The notes: generated by a model not told the origin, from the sequence alone. Numbered from the stretch's first letter, positions 17,523 through 27,518 are shown. The stretch is 58,915 nt of DNA from Flavobacteriaceae bacterium CG2_30_34_30 (GCA_001873105.1 MNYN01000083.1:1-58915); one strand, 5' to 3'. Program-made: numbers and translations.

Positions 17523-18257
17523 TCAGAAAGATTTTATAGAACCCGATCCTGCAGTTTTCGTGTCTTTTATTCTAGGGTTCCCTTTGTAAACAATATCTCC
17601 TGAACCCGCTATTCTTGCTTTTAAATCTTCTGTGCATAGTACCATTATATCTCCGGAACCTGCAATAGAGACATCCGCTTTTTCAGTGCTTAAATTAAAC
17701 AGGTTTAAGTCGCCTGATCCGGCTAGTTTCCCGGTTAAGATGGTGGCTTTTCCTGCTAATTCAATATCGCCCGATCCAGCTACTTTTGTAAGTAAATTGG
17801 AAGTCTCAATCACAAGTTTTATGTCTCCTGACCCTGCTAGACTAACTTCCATATCTTCGCTTTTTAAATTCAAATTTTCTGTTCTAATATCGCCAGAACC
17901 AGCCAAGCTTATTACGGAAACAGATTGTACAGGTACAAGAACCTCTATTTTGTTATTTCGACTGGGTTTTAAATTGGTATTGTTTTCTGTTTTAATTACT
18001 AAGGAATTGCCGTTTACTTCAATTATTGTTACTTCTAATAAATTTTCTTCGCCTTTGATGGTTATTTGCCCTTCTTCCCCTTCTACAAGGGTTACAAAAT
18101 AAATTCCGGCGACTGCTATTTTATCATAATCGGTTGTTTTTATGGTTTTTGTAATCACATTACCATTTCCTGAAACTGTTTTATTTCTTAATTGTGCTTG
18201 TGTGGTGATTACAAAAAAGAAAAGAAAAAGACTCGTATAAATTTTTAGATTTTTCAT
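17523..18257 (-). CDS. head GIN domain protein (DUF2807), exported beta-helix repeat protein
   Basis: 244 residues with a signal peptide (about 1-21). The C-terminal half carries seven copies of AGSGD or AGSGS at residues 119, 141, 160, 179, 199, 217 and 236, a spacing of 18-22 residues that fits one rung each of a right-handed parallel beta-helix. This is the 'putative auto-transporter adhesin, head GIN domain' family. It lies 70 nt downstream of the DUF4097-like gene on the same strand and may belong to the sigma-factor operon. It is probably periplasmic or surface-exposed. The adhesin label is by family name only. Confidence 0.85.
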   Translation of the reverse strand: MKNLKIYTSLFLFFFVITTQAQLRNKTVSGNGNVITKTIKTTDYDKIAVAGIYFVTLVEGEEGQITIKGEENLLEVTIIEVNGNSLVIKTENNTNLKPSRNNKIEVLVPVQSVSVISLAGSGDIRTENLNLKSEDMEVSLAGSGDIKLVIETSNLLTKVAGSGDIELAGKATILTGKLAGSGDLNLFNLSTEKADVSIAGSGDIMVLCTEDLKARIAGSGDIVYKGNPRIKDTKTAGSGSIKSF

Positions 18258-18327
18258 GATTGTTTGTTTTTAATGGGTTGTTATATACTTTGTGTTTTGT
18301 TTTAAATTTTGAATAAAAATGTATTTT

Positions 18328-19413
18328 TTAATTTTTTAGAAGGGTTACGCCACCATACCTGGAGGTAATGGAAATAGTATTTCCAGAGTTTTTTGACCCA
18401 TAGGATCCTGCATATTCTTTATTTGACCCTTGTTCATTTTGATTTGTAAGGTTTAAAAGTTCTTTTCCTTTTAAGCTCGCATAAGAAAGAGTTGCATCAA
18501 AATTAAATTGTGAATCGGCATCAAACCCTAAGCGAATGGACGTATAACTACTAATTATTGCAATATTTTTTATTCCTTTTGCCACTCGGTTGATGGTAAT
18601 TTTTCCGTAACTGGTTTTTAAATCCATTCTTTTAAAAATGGTACCGATATCTTTGGTAACATAGTTTCCCTTACCAATAATTTCATTAGCTCTGCCAACA
18701 GTAACTTTTCCATAATCACAGTCAAAATTTAGATTTTCAACCTCTATAAATTCCGATTTTGTATAGTCGCCATTTAGGTGTACTCGGGTGGCATTATCTA
18801 CTACAAATCCGGAATAATCTGCACTAATTGTGCCATTGTTTAAAAAGGAAATGGAAGAATTATTTGTATAATCAAAGCGCAATTGGTTATCGTTACCCAG
18901 CAATTCTCCTAGAATTAATTTACCATAATCACATGAAATTCTGGCATTTCCTTCTAATTTATTCAAACTGATAGCACCATAATTATTACTAAGATCCACA
19001 TTGTTTTTTATTGGTAACTTTATGGAATAATTAATTTTCATATTCACATTATTACTTTTAAAACCCCAAAAAGACCAATTGTTTCTCCGTTTTTCAAAAG
19101 TTGTTTTAGCAGATACTAGCGATTTATTTGCCATAAAATCGACATCTATTTCATCCAATCGTCTTTGCACTTCTTCTTCATTATCACCATTCGTGGTTAT
19201 GGTAATTTTTATTTCTATACGGTTTTCACTCCAGGTGGTGACATCTACATTGCCATAGCTATTGCTAACTTGTAGCAACGCATCAGCATGAACTGAAAAT
19301 TCTTTTTCTATCTTTTTTTCTTTGGTGTATTTTCCATTTAATATATCGTTGTTAGCAATGGCAATAAGCGGAAGACACAAGATTAATAATAAGGTTTTAT
19401 AATAAGTTTTCAT
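18328..19413 (-). CDS. DUF4097-like exported beta-repeat protein of the sigma-factor operon
   Basis: 361 residues with a signal peptide (about 1-20), no lipobox and no membrane anchor. The body is a series of short beta repeats containing SYGNVDV, NYGAISL, DYGKLIL, DYTKSEF, DYGKVTV, SYGKITI, SYTSIRL and SRYGGVTL, that is (S/D/N)YGxxxx turns roughly every 20-30 residues, as in the adhesin-like DUF4097 family. The gene overlaps the 3' end of the membrane protein gene by 17 nt, so the products are co-translated. I infer a periplasmic partner of the anti-sigma protein, or a target of the sigma factor. Confidence 0.75.
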   Translation of the reverse strand: MKTYYKTLLLILCLPLIAIANNDILNGKYTKEKKIEKEFSVHADALLQVSNSYGNVDVTTWSENRIEIKITITTNGDNEEEVQRRLDEIDVDFMANKSLVSAKTTFEKRRNNWSFWGFKSNNVNMKINYSIKLPIKNNVDLSNNYGAISLNKLEGNARISCDYGKLILGELLGNDNQLRFDYTNNSSISFLNNGTISADYSGFVVDNATRVHLNGDYTKSEFIEVENLNFDCDYGKVTVGRANEIIGKGNYVTKDIGTIFKRMDLKTSYGKITINRVAKGIKNIAIISSYTSIRLGFDADSQFNFDATLSYASLKGKELLNLTNQNEQGSNKEYAGSYGSKNSGNTISITSRYGGVTLLKN

Positions 19414-19948
19414 TTTTGTTGATTTTTAGTTGTTTAATTTCTTCAATTTTTGACAATACATTTTCTAGAAGAGTAATTCTATTCTGAAAATTTGAAATCA
19501 TGGCATAAATAACGCGTTTGTCATTTCCGCTTTTAGCGAGATCTAATTTTAGATTTTCGTATTCCTTTTCCAGGTTTTCAAGCTGAATTAACGCATCATC
19601 TACTAACGATTTTGTAAAGGGTGAAATTTCCTTTTCTAGATTTTCTAACTCTACTTTAATCGTGCTGGTGAAAAAGTTTTGGGTTTGTGCCATTTCTGGG
19701 GAGACACTGGCTAAATCGGTTTCTTTTTGTTGGTTTGCATTTACAGAAAAACCTAATCCTATTAAAATTAAAAAAGAAGCTGCAATTCCAAACTGTTTCC
19801 AAAAGGAAGGTGCATCCCTTTTGTCTTGAGTGTGCTTTTTTAATTTTTCCATAAAGCGCAAGGCATGTCCTTCTATTGGAACTTCCAAAAGAAATGCATC
19901 TTTTGCCGCCAATTCACGCATTTTATTGTCTAAGGCATCCTTTATCAT
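19397..19948 (-). CDS. single-pass membrane protein, putative anti-sigma factor
   Basis: 183 residues: a cytoplasmic N-terminal segment (1-50) with a helical region, one transmembrane helix (about 53-70, FGIAASFLILIGLGFSVN) and a periplasmic helical/coiled-coil part (75-183). It starts 11 nt after the ECF sigma gene and overlaps the next gene by 17 nt. Position and topology fit an anti-sigma factor that holds the sigma at the membrane. The N-terminal part is short for a zinc-type anti-sigma domain and has no zinc motif, so it belongs to another class, if it is an anti-sigma factor at all. Confidence 0.7.
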   Translation of the reverse strand: MIKDALDNKMRELAAKDAFLLEVPIEGHALRFMEKLKKHTQDKRDAPSFWKQFGIAASFLILIGLGFSVNANQQKETDLASVSPEMAQTQNFFTSTIKVELENLEKEISPFTKSLVDDALIQLENLEKEYENLKLDLAKSGNDKRVIYAMISNFQNRITLLENVLSKIEEIKQLKINKNENLL

Positions 19949-19959
19949 TTTTTATTTTT

Positions 19960-20526
19960 TTATGTTATTTTTTCTTTTTTACTCTTTTCAAATGCTTTCC
20001 GAAGATTTTCTTTCGCCCGTGAAAGCATCGTTCGGCAATTGGCATAGCTCATTTTCATTATCTCTGAAATTTCATCATAGTCATACCCTTCTAAGTAATG
20101 CAAAGTCAATATTAATCGATAGTTTTCTTTTAATTCAGACAAGCAGTTTATTACTTCTTTTGCTTTTATTTCAGAATAACTTATTTCTGAATATGTAAGG
20201 TTATCATCGTCTTCTAATAACAATTTTTCCAAATCAACAGCTGCATGAACAATTTGCTTTCTATATTTTGTGATGCTTTTGTTTATGACAATTCGTTTTA
20301 GCCAAGCACCAAAACTGGCATTCCCATGAAATTGATGTAGTTTTGTAAAAGCTGTTAAAAACGATTCTTGCATCACATCTTCGGCTTCTTGCGGATCTTT
20401 TACAATATGAATAGCAGAATTATACATAGCTAAATAATACCGATTATACACCTCTAGTTGTGCTAGCTGATTTCCATTTTTGCAGAGCTCAAGCAGTTGA
20501 TCAATATGATGGTTGGTTAGTGCCAA
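19960..20526 (-). CDS. ECF-type RNA polymerase sigma factor
   Basis: 188 residues with sigma region 2 at about 20-90 (DPQEAEDVMQESFLTAFTKL for core binding and -10 recognition) and region 4 at about 125-180 (LSELKENYRLILTLHYLEG, then the EISEIMKMSYANCRTMLSRA helix-turn-helix). It lacks region 3, as expected for ECF sigmas. There is no in-frame ATG near the N-terminus; the start is most likely TTG at 20526. First gene of an apparent operon with the membrane protein and two beta-repeat exported proteins, which suggests a response to envelope conditions. A TGTAACA element lies 44 nt upstream. Confidence 0.93.
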   Translation of the reverse strand: MALTNHHIDQLLELCKNGNQLAQLEVYNRYYLAMYNSAIHIVKDPQEAEDVMQESFLTAFTKLHQFHGNASFGAWLKRIVINKSITKYRKQIVHAAVDLEKLLLEDDDNLTYSEISYSEIKAKEVINCLSELKENYRLILTLHYLEGYDYDEISEIMKMSYANCRTMLSRAKENLRKAFEKSKKEKIT

Positions 20527-20755
20527 AAAAATAATTTCATTTGTAATAAAGATACATACTAAATCAAAATGTTACACTTTTCATTAAAAAATATAATTTG
20601 GCTTACCGTGGGTGGCATAACTATTGAAATATATCTGGAGAATAAAGTACTTAATACGTTTTATCCTATTAATAATCAGTGTTATTACATTTTTGCTACC
20701 TGTCAGAATCTAGTGGTAGAAAAAATGTGTTATGACATAATGACTTAAATAAACT

Positions 20756-23206
20756 ATGGCAAGATCAAAAATTATAGATATAGACAGTTTGTCATTCCAG
20801 GAATTGAATGAGGAAGCAGAGTTAATTCCCTTAATGACTCCGGAAGACGAAGAAGCTATCAACAAAGAAGAACTACCCGATGTGTTAGCCATTTTGCCTT
20901 TGCGAAATACCGTTTTATTTCCTGGGGTTGTAGTTCCAATTACTGCAGGAAGAGATAAATCCATCAAATTAATAAACGAAGCTAACAAGGGCAATAAAGT
21001 CATTGGTGTTGTTTCACAAATATCCGAAGGTATAGAAGAGCCTAGCGAAAAAGAAATAAACAAACTAGGGACTGTAGCTCGAATTTTGCGTGTTTTAAAA
21101 ATGCCTGATGGCAATACAACCGTAATTCTTCAAGGAAAAAAACGCTTTGAAATTGATGAAATTATTACTTCTGAACCTTATTTTAAAGCCAAGGTTAAAG
21201 ATGTAGAGGAAGCAAAACCGGCAAAAACCAATAAAGAATTTAAAGCAATAATCGATTCCATTAAAGAGTTAGCGCTTCAAATTATTCAAGAAAACCCTAA
21301 TATTCCTTCAGAGGCTTCTTTTGCTATTAAAAATATAGAGAGCAATTCATTCTTAATCAATTTTGTGTCTTCTAACTTAAACATTAAGGTCGAGGAAAAA
21401 CAGAAGTTATTAGAAATCAACTCGTTGGAAGATCGTGCTATGGAAACGTTGAAGTATATGCACATTGAATTTCAAAAACTTTCTTTAAAAAACGACATCC
21501 AATCAAAAGTGCGTTACGATTTAGACCAACAACAACGCGAATACTTCTTACACCAACAAATGAAAACCATACAGGAAGAACTTGGCGGTGTTTCTTATGA
21601 AGAAGAAGTAGAGGAAATGAAAGCACGTTCTTTAAAGAAAAAATGGAGCGAAGAGGTGGCAAAACACTTTGAAAAAGAATTAGCAAAATTGCAAAGAATG
21701 AATCCGCAAGTTGCCGAGTATTCCATTCAGAGAAATTATTTAGATTTATTTTTAGACCTTCCTTGGAACGATTTTTCCAAAGATAAATTTGATTTAAAAC
21801 GCGCCCGTCGTATTTTAGATCGCGATCATTTTGGATTAGAGGATGTTAAAAAACGTATTATAGAATATCTGGCAGTACTAAAATTGCGCAACGATATGAA
21901 GTCGCCTATCCTTTGTTTGTACGGTCCTCCCGGAGTTGGTAAAACTTCCTTAGGAAAATCTATTGCCGAGGCGTTGGGAAGAAAATATATTCGGGTATCT
22001 TTAGGAGGCTTGCGGGATGAGTCTGAAATACGTGGGCACAGAAAAACCTATATTGGAGCTATGCCGGGACGTATTGTACAAAGCATAAAAAAAGCTGAAA
22101 AGTCAAATCCGGTTTTTGTTTTAGACGAAATTGATAAACTTTCTCTTGGCAACCAAGGCGACCCTTCCTCAGCATTATTAGAAGTATTAGATCCGGAGCA
22201 AAATTCTGATTTTCACGATAACTTTTTAGAGGTTGGATATGACCTGTCAAAAGTAATGTTTGTTGCCACTGCAAATAGTTTAAATAATATCCAACCTGCT
22301 TTATTAGACAGAATGGAAATCATTAACGTAACCGGATATACCATTGAAGAAAAAGTAGAAATTGCAATCCAACATCTTTTGCCTAAACAACTTAAAGAGC
22401 ACGGATTAAACAAAACCCATTTAAAAATTGCTAGACCCCAATTAGAAAAAATTGTTGAAGGCTACACCCGAGAATCCGGAGTAAGAGGCTTGGAAAAACA
22501 AATAGCAAAAATGGTACGTCACGCCGCAATGCACATTGCTATGGATGAAACCTATAACTTAAAAGCTACTAACGAGGATATTCTTAAAGTTTTAGGTTCG
22601 CCAAAAATGGAGCGAGACAAATATGAAAATAATGATGTTGCCGGTGTGGTAACAGGATTGGCGTGGACCAGCGTGGGAGGGGTAATTCTTTTTATTGAAT
22701 CTATTTTATCAAAAGGAAAAGGTAATCTTACCATTACCGGAAATTTAGGAAAAGTGATGAAGGAATCAGCTACAATAGCTATGGAATATATCAAATCCAA
22801 TGCCGACGAATTAGGCATAGACCCAGGTGTCTTTGAAAAATATAATGTACACATTCATGTGCCGGAAGGTGCAACTCCCAAAGATGGACCCAGTGCCGGA
22901 ATAACGATGCTTACTTCATTGGTTTCACTATTTACACAACGAAAAGTTAAAAACAATTTAGCCATGACCGGCGAAATAACTTTGCGAGGTAAAGTGCTAC
23001 CAGTGGGTGGAATTAAAGAAAAAATTCTAGCGGCAAAAAGAGCTCGTATTAAAGAAATTATGCTTTGTGAAGAAAATAAAAGTGATGTTGAGGAAATAAA
23101 AGCAGACTATTTAAAAGGCTTGACTTTTCATTATGTAAAAGATATGGGTGAAGTGATACACTATGCATTAACTAATGAAAAGGTGAAAAACCCTAAAAAT
23201 TTATAA
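20756..23206 (+). CDS. lon: endopeptidase La (Lon, ATP-dependent protease)
   Basis: 816 residues with the full Lon layout: an N-terminal substrate-binding domain (from about 40), a helical region, the AAA+ module with Walker A ([15 protein letters not shown]) and Walker B (FVLDEIDKL), and the C-terminal protease with the Ser-Lys dyad S713 (KDGPSAG) and K754 (VGGIKEK). It degrades misfolded and regulatory proteins in the cytoplasm. Transcribed divergently from the ECF sigma operon across a 229-nt gap; ends at a clear terminator. A real in-frame ATG is present at the start. Confidence 0.97.
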   Translation: MARSKIIDIDSLSFQELNEEAELIPLMTPEDEEAINKEELPDVLAILPLRNTVLFPGVVVPITAGRDKSIKLINEANKGNKVIGVVSQISEGIEEPSEKEINKLGTVARILRVLKMPDGNTTVILQGKKRFEIDEIITSEPYFKAKVKDVEEAKPAKTNKEFKAIIDSIKELALQIIQENPNIPSEASFAIKNIESNSFLINFVSSNLNIKVEEKQKLLEINSLEDRAMETLKYMHIEFQKLSLKNDIQSKVRYDLDQQQREYFLHQQMKTIQEELGGVSYEEEVEEMKARSLKKKWSEEVAKHFEKELAKLQRMNPQVAEYSIQRNYLDLFLDLPWNDFSKDKFDLKRARRILDRDHFGLEDVKKRIIEYLAVLKLRNDMKSPILCLYGPPGVGKTSLGKSIAEALGRKYIRVSLGGLRDESEIRGHRKTYIGAMPGRIVQSIKKAEKSNPVFVLDEIDKLSLGNQGDPSSALLEVLDPEQNSDFHDNFLEVGYDLSKVMFVATANSLNNIQPALLDRMEIINVTGYTIEEKVEIAIQHLLPKQLKEHGLNKTHLKIARPQLEKIVEGYTRESGVRGLEKQIAKMVRHAAMHIAMDETYNLKATNEDILKVLGSPKMERDKYENNDVAGVVTGLAWTSVGGVILFIESILSKGKGNLTITGNLGKVMKESATIAMEYIKSNADELGIDPGVFEKYNVHIHVPEGATPKDGPSAGITMLTSLVSLFTQRKVKNNLAMTGEITLRGKVLPVGGIKEKILAAKRARIKEIMLCEENKSDVEEIKADYLKGLTFHYVKDMGEVIHYALTNEKVKNPKNL

Positions 23207-23243
23207 CTTCGGTAGGTACTTTAATTATATAACAAATTTATGG

Positions 23244-23275
23244 AAAAGGAAAGTGATTTTATTACTTTCCTTTTT
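23244..23275 (+). terminator. terminator after lon
   Basis: AAAAGGAAAGT (23244-23254) pairs with ACTTTCCTTTT (23264-23274) as a perfect 11-bp stem with a short T-run following. Confidence 0.75.
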
Positions 23276-23365
23276 CTGTAAAGTCTTAAAAATAAATTAT
23301 ACTTGCACTCGTTAATAAGGTACGCTTGTTCTCCCAAATCTGAGAATACTAACTTTAAAATATCC

Positions 23366-24385
23366 ATGCAGAAAAATCTTTTTATTGCATTTTTATTAGT
23401 TTCTACTACATTGAGTTATTCTCAACTAGGCGGAAGAGCAACCTACCAGTTTTTGAATTTGGTAAATTCACCAAGACAAGCTGCATTAGGGGGAAAGGTT
23501 ATTACTAATTATGATTATGACCCAACACAAGGGTTATACAATCCTGCTACTATAAATCCCGCGATGGATAATCAACTTTCTGTAAACTATGTAAATTATT
23601 TTGCAGACGTAAGCTATGGCACGGCAGCGTATGCCTATTTATGGGACAGACGTACCCAAGTGTTTCATACGGGTGTTACCTATATTAATTATGGCAGTTT
23701 TGATGGTTTTGATGAACAAGGAGAACCCACAAACTCCTTTGGAGGTGGCGAAGTAGCCCTTTCCATGGGGTATGCAAGAAATATTCCTTGGACAGATTTT
23801 CACGTTGGGGTTAATGTAAAACTTATCTCTTCTAAATTAGAACAATATTCCTCATTAGGTGGCGCTATTGACATTGGTATTATTTATGTATATGAACCCT
23901 GGGATTTGCAAATAGCTGCAGTTGCAAGAAACATAGGCACCCAATTTACACCTTTTAATGAGGTATATGAACAATTGCCTCTTGAAGTAGATTTCGGCAT
24001 TTCTCAAATACCCTTAAATGTTCCAATACGATGGCATTTTACACTAGAAAACCTGCAAACCTGGAATATAGCTTTTTCTAATCCTGCTCGTGAAGAGGTC
24101 GATTTAGAAGGAAATGTAATCAAAGAAAAGGTGAGTTTTTTAAACAATGCCTTTCAGCGAATGATTTTTGGGGTAGAACTTTTTCCAAAAGGTGGTTTTA
24201 ATATCCGATTAGGCTACAACGTAAGAAGGTCTGAAGAATTACGAATTATTGAACAACGATCTTTTGCAGGTTTAAGCGCCGGTTTTTCCATAAAATTAAA
24301 TAAATTGCGTGTTAGTTATTCTTTCTCCAAATATAATGCTGCTGCATCAGCTAGTTTCTTTGGGTTGAATATGGATTTACGTTAA
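23366..24385 (+). CDS. porQ: type IX secretion system protein PorQ
   Basis: An outer-membrane protein of the type IX secretion system, related to PorV. 339 residues from the ATG at 23366, which starts a clean signal peptide; an upstream TTG at 23303 adds 21 residues that do not look coding. The mature N-terminus LGGRATYQFLNLVNSPRQAA, followed by ALGGK and the YNPATINP turn, is the PorQ signature. The remainder is a FadL-like barrel. Next comes cmk after 34 nt. In the model organisms PorQ is an accessory factor in attachment of exported proteins. No other type IX component is in the window apart from a PorV-family paralogue at about 54-55 kb. Confidence 0.9.
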   Translation: MQKNLFIAFLLVSTTLSYSQLGGRATYQFLNLVNSPRQAALGGKVITNYDYDPTQGLYNPATINPAMDNQLSVNYVNYFADVSYGTAAYAYLWDRRTQVFHTGVTYINYGSFDGFDEQGEPTNSFGGGEVALSMGYARNIPWTDFHVGVNVKLISSKLEQYSSLGGAIDIGIIYVYEPWDLQIAAVARNIGTQFTPFNEVYEQLPLEVDFGISQIPLNVPIRWHFTLENLQTWNIAFSNPAREEVDLEGNVIKEKVSFLNNAFQRMIFGVELFPKGGFNIRLGYNVRRSEELRIIEQRSFAGLSAGFSIKLNKLRVSYSFSKYNAAASASFFGLNMDLR

Positions 24386-24419
24386 TAAAAGTATCTCCAC
24401 TTATTGTGGAATATTAGTT

Positions 24420-25115
24420 ATGAAAAAAATTACTATCGCAATTGACGGTTATTCTTCAACAGGTAAAAGTACCGTTGCAAAACGTCTTGCTAAACATCTG
24501 GGCTATTTATATGTGGACACCGGAGCCATGTATCGGGCAATCGCTTTATTTGCTTTAGAAAATGGTTTGATTTCAAAAACACACTGCAATCAAAAAGAAC
24601 TTATTGAAAAACTTCCCGAGATTACTCTTTATTTTCAATTAAATTCAGAAACAGGTATTGCAGATATGTTTCTTAATGGAAAAAATGTAGAAAAAAGAAT
24701 TAGGTCTTTAGAGGTTTCCCAATATGTAAGTAGGATTGCAGAGATTTCGGAAGTAAGAAAAAAATTGGTGGAACAGCAACACAAAATTGGTAAACAAAAA
24801 GGGGTGGTAATGGATGGAAGAGATATAGGAACCGTTGTTTTTCCTCAGGCTGAACTAAAAATATTCCTCAATGCAGCTCCTGAAGAGAGAGCCAGAAGAC
24901 GGTTTAAAGAATATATTGATAATGGTGCAGAAGTAACTTTTGAGGAAATACTAAAAAATGTAATGGAGCGCGATCGGATAGACACTACACGACTGGATTC
25001 GCCTTTGGTGAAAGCTAAAGATGCTATAGAACTGGATAATACCTTTACCAACAAAGAAGATTTTTTTCAAAAAGTACTACAACTTACTAAGGATAGAATA
25101 TCTGGGCATTTGTAA
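24420..25115 (+). CDS. cmk: (d)CMP kinase
   Basis: Phosphorylates CMP and dCMP with ATP. 231 residues, a normal length. The P-loop GYSSTGKST is at 10-18, the CMP-binding segment VDTGAMYRAIA follows, then MDGRDIGTVVFPQAELKIFL and the lid arginines (ERARRRFKEY). The gene begins 34 nt after porQ on the same strand and is probably read from the same transcript. The pairing of porQ and cmk is positional and implies no shared function. Confidence 0.95.
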   Translation: MKKITIAIDGYSSTGKSTVAKRLAKHLGYLYVDTGAMYRAIALFALENGLISKTHCNQKELIEKLPEITLYFQLNSETGIADMFLNGKNVEKRIRSLEVSQYVSRIAEISEVRKKLVEQQHKIGKQKGVVMDGRDIGTVVFPQAELKIFLNAAPEERARRRFKEYIDNGAEVTFEEILKNVMERDRIDTTRLDSPLVKAKDAIELDNTFTNKEDFFQKVLQLTKDRISGHL

Positions 25116-25166
25116 GCAGTATTTATTTTATTAATTTATTCCTTTATACTACTTTACTTTTATAAC

Positions 25167-25715
25167 ATGAAATTTGAGCCAACATACGGCAAACTTAAAA
25201 ATGGGAAAACAGTTTTAATCAGAAACTGTGAAATTCAAGATGCTGCAAAACTTTTAAAATCGGTTAAACAACAAATAGCAGATAGTATCTATATACCAAA
25301 AACCGAAGAGGAATTTACCCTTACAGAAGAACAAGAAAAAAAATGGATTTCATCTTTTATGGTGGCATCTAATTCTTTGCTGTTAGTTGCTGAATATGAA
25401 GATGAAATTATTGGGAATATTGACTTGACAGGACACACCAGAAAAATTATGCAACACACTGCCGTTATAGGTATGGGGATGTTGTTAGATTATCGAAATA
25501 TGGGTCTCGGGCAATTATTGTTGAAAGGTGCAATACATTGGGCAAAACAAAACCCTCAGTTAGAATTACTTTGGCTGCAAGTTTATACTGAAAACCACTT
25601 AGGCGTTTCCCTTTATAAAAAAATGGGTTTTGAAGAAAACGGTATTCTTAAAAACTATTTCAAACAAGACGGACGGTATTATGATAATCTTACCATGAGT
25701 TTGGTTGTAAAATAA
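25167..25715 (+). CDS. GNAT family N-acetyltransferase
   Basis: 182 residues with a single GNAT fold. The acetyl-CoA-binding motif A is at GMLLDYRNMGLGQLLLKGAI (Q/R-x-x-G-x-G/A type), followed by motif B with LYKKMGFEENGILKN and the terminal YYDNLTMSL typical of RimJ/RimL-like and PhnO-like members. The acceptor, whether an amine, a peptide N-terminus or an antibiotic, cannot be decided. It lies 51 nt after cmk, with the near-consensus box TACTTTTA just upstream, so it may have its own promoter. Confidence 0.88.
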   Translation: MKFEPTYGKLKNGKTVLIRNCEIQDAAKLLKSVKQQIADSIYIPKTEEEFTLTEEQEKKWISSFMVASNSLLLVAEYEDEIIGNIDLTGHTRKIMQHTAVIGMGMLLDYRNMGLGQLLLKGAIHWAKQNPQLELLWLQVYTENHLGVSLYKKMGFEENGILKNYFKQDGRYYDNLTMSLVVK

Positions 25716-25733
25716 AACCACAAAAATTGTTTA

Positions 25734-26444
25734 TTATTCATTTACAAATGCTACACTATGGCAGGCAACTACCGCTGCAGTTTCTGTACGTAATCTGCTT
25801 TCGCCTAGTGTTACTGCTATAAACGAATTTGTATGTGCAAACGCTATTTCTTTTTCTGAAAAATCGCCTTCCGGGCCAATTAAAATTACAATAGAATCTT
25901 TGGCTTTAATTTCATTTTTTAGAGATTTTCTGTCAGTATCCTCACAATGGGCAATGTATTTTTTTGAAGGAGTATTTTTTTGTTGTAACACAAATTCTTT
26001 AAATGAAATAGCAGGATGTAAAATAGGCAAAAATCCTTTAAGCGATTGCTTCATGGCACTTTGAATGATTTTTTCAAAGCGTTCAGGTTTTATGTATTTT
26101 CGTTCGCTTCGTTCGCAAAAAATGGGGGTTATTTCACTTATGCCTATTTCAGTAGCCTTTTCTAAAAACCATTCAAACCGATCGTTCAGTTTTGTGGGTG
26201 CTACGGCAAGATGTAGATGGTAAGGAAGTGGTTTTTGGGGAAATTCAGCGGTTATTTTAGCAAAACAGGTATTGGAATTAGCTTGTGTAATTTCAGCAGT
26301 AAAAAATGAACCTTTTCCATTCGTTATATCCAAGGTATCGCCAACATTTTTGCGAAGTACTTTTATAATGTGTTTGCTTTCTTCTTTGCTGAAAAAAATT
26401 TCTTGTAAAAGAGTAGTGGCATTTGGATGATAAAACAATTGCAT
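25734..26444 (-). CDS. rsmE: 16S rRNA (uracil(1498)-N3)-methyltransferase
   Basis: SPOUT-class methyltransferase that modifies U1498 of 16S rRNA. 236 residues: an N-terminal PUA-like RNA-binding domain (about 1-70) and the trefoil-knot domain with the SAM-binding signatures IGPEGDFSEKEIA and LGESRLRTETAAVVA near the C-terminus. It lies 48 nt downstream of tsaD on the same strand and is probably co-transcribed, giving a small translation-quality operon. Confidence 0.94.
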   Translation of the reverse strand: MQLFYHPNATTLLQEIFFSKEESKHIIKVLRKNVGDTLDITNGKGSFFTAEITQANSNTCFAKITAEFPQKPLPYHLHLAVAPTKLNDRFEWFLEKATEIGISEITPIFCERSERKYIKPERFEKIIQSAMKQSLKGFLPILHPAISFKEFVLQQKNTPSKKYIAHCEDTDRKSLKNEIKAKDSIVILIGPEGDFSEKEIAFAHTNSFIAVTLGESRLRTETAAVVACHSVAFVNE

Positions 26445-26492
26445 AACTTAAAAATATAAATAATTAAAAAGGGTCTAAGTAATAAAATGCAG

Positions 26493-27518
26493 CTATCCAA
26501 ATGGCATACGAGCCTTAGAGGAAATAGTTAAAGCAGAAAAATCGCCATTCCGATATTTTAGTTCACCTACCATAGCAATCATTGCCGCATTGTCTGTACA
26601 AAATTCAAAACGAGGAATATGTGTTTTCCAACCATATTTTTCTTCTGCTTCTTGTAGGGCTTTACGAATGCCGCTATTGGCCGAAACACCTCCACCTATG
26701 GCAATTTCTTTAATTCCTGTTTGTTTTACAGCATTTTTGAGCTTATCCATCAAGTAACTTACAATGGTATGTTGGATAGAGGCACAAATATCGTTTAAAT
26801 TTTCTTCTACAAAATTAGGATTTAATTTTGTTTGATTTTGAACAAAATATAGAATAGCAGTTTTTAAACCACTAAAGCTAAAATCCATAGCGCCAACTTT
26901 TGGTTTGGTAAAGAGGTATGCTATAGGATTTCCCATTTGTGCATAATTATCAATAAATGGACCGCCCGGGTAAGGGAGTCCTAATATTTTGGCAGATTTA
27001 TCAAATGCTTCACCTACAGCATCATCTTTTGTTTCTCCTAAAATTTTCATATCAAAATAGTCATTTACCTGTACAATTTGGGTGTGGCCACCACTAATCG
27101 TTAGAGCTATAAAAGGAAAATTTGGTTTGCTTTGTCCTTCCGCCTCAATAAAATGTGCTAAAATATGCGCTTGCATGTGGTTTACTTCAATCAATGGAAT
27201 ACCTAAACCTAAGGCCAAAGACTTTGAAAATGAAGCGCCTACTAGGAGGGAACCCATTAATCCGGGTCCAATGGTAAATGCTATGGCATTTACATCTTTT
27301 TTGTCGATATTTGCTTGACGTAAGGCTTGGTGAACTACAGGAACAATATTTTGCTGGTGTGCTCTGGATGCTAATTCCGGTACCACGCCGCCATATTCTT
27401 CGTGAATTTTTTGTGTTGCTACAACATTTGATAGTATCTTTCCGTTGTGTAACACTGCCGCAGCAGTATCATCGCAAGAGGATTCAATACCTAAAATGTA
27501 AATGGACTCATTTTTCAT
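26493..27518 (-). CDS. tsaD: tRNA N6-adenosine threonylcarbamoyltransferase
   Basis: Transfers the threonylcarbamoyl group to A37 of ANN-decoding tRNAs, with TsaB and TsaE as partners. 341 residues. ASKHA-fold signatures: GIESSCDDTAAAVL at the N-terminus, the metal-binding histidines in HMQAHILAH, the SGGHT motif and GGVSANSGIR. Divergent from tamB with an 83-nt intergenic region; rsmE follows. No partner genes are in the window. Confidence 0.96.
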   Translation of the reverse strand: MKNESIYILGIESSCDDTAAAVLHNGKILSNVVATQKIHEEYGGVVPELASRAHQQNIVPVVHQALRQANIDKKDVNAIAFTIGPGLMGSLLVGASFSKSLALGLGIPLIEVNHMQAHILAHFIEAEGQSKPNFPFIALTISGGHTQIVQVNDYFDMKILGETKDDAVGEAFDKSAKILGLPYPGGPFIDNYAQMGNPIAYLFTKPKVGAMDFSFSGLKTAILYFVQNQTKLNPNFVEENLNDICASIQHTIVSYLMDKLKNAVKQTGIKEIAIGGGVSANSGIRKALQEAEEKYGWKTHIPRFEFCTDNAAMIAMVGELKYRNGDFSALTISSKARMPFG

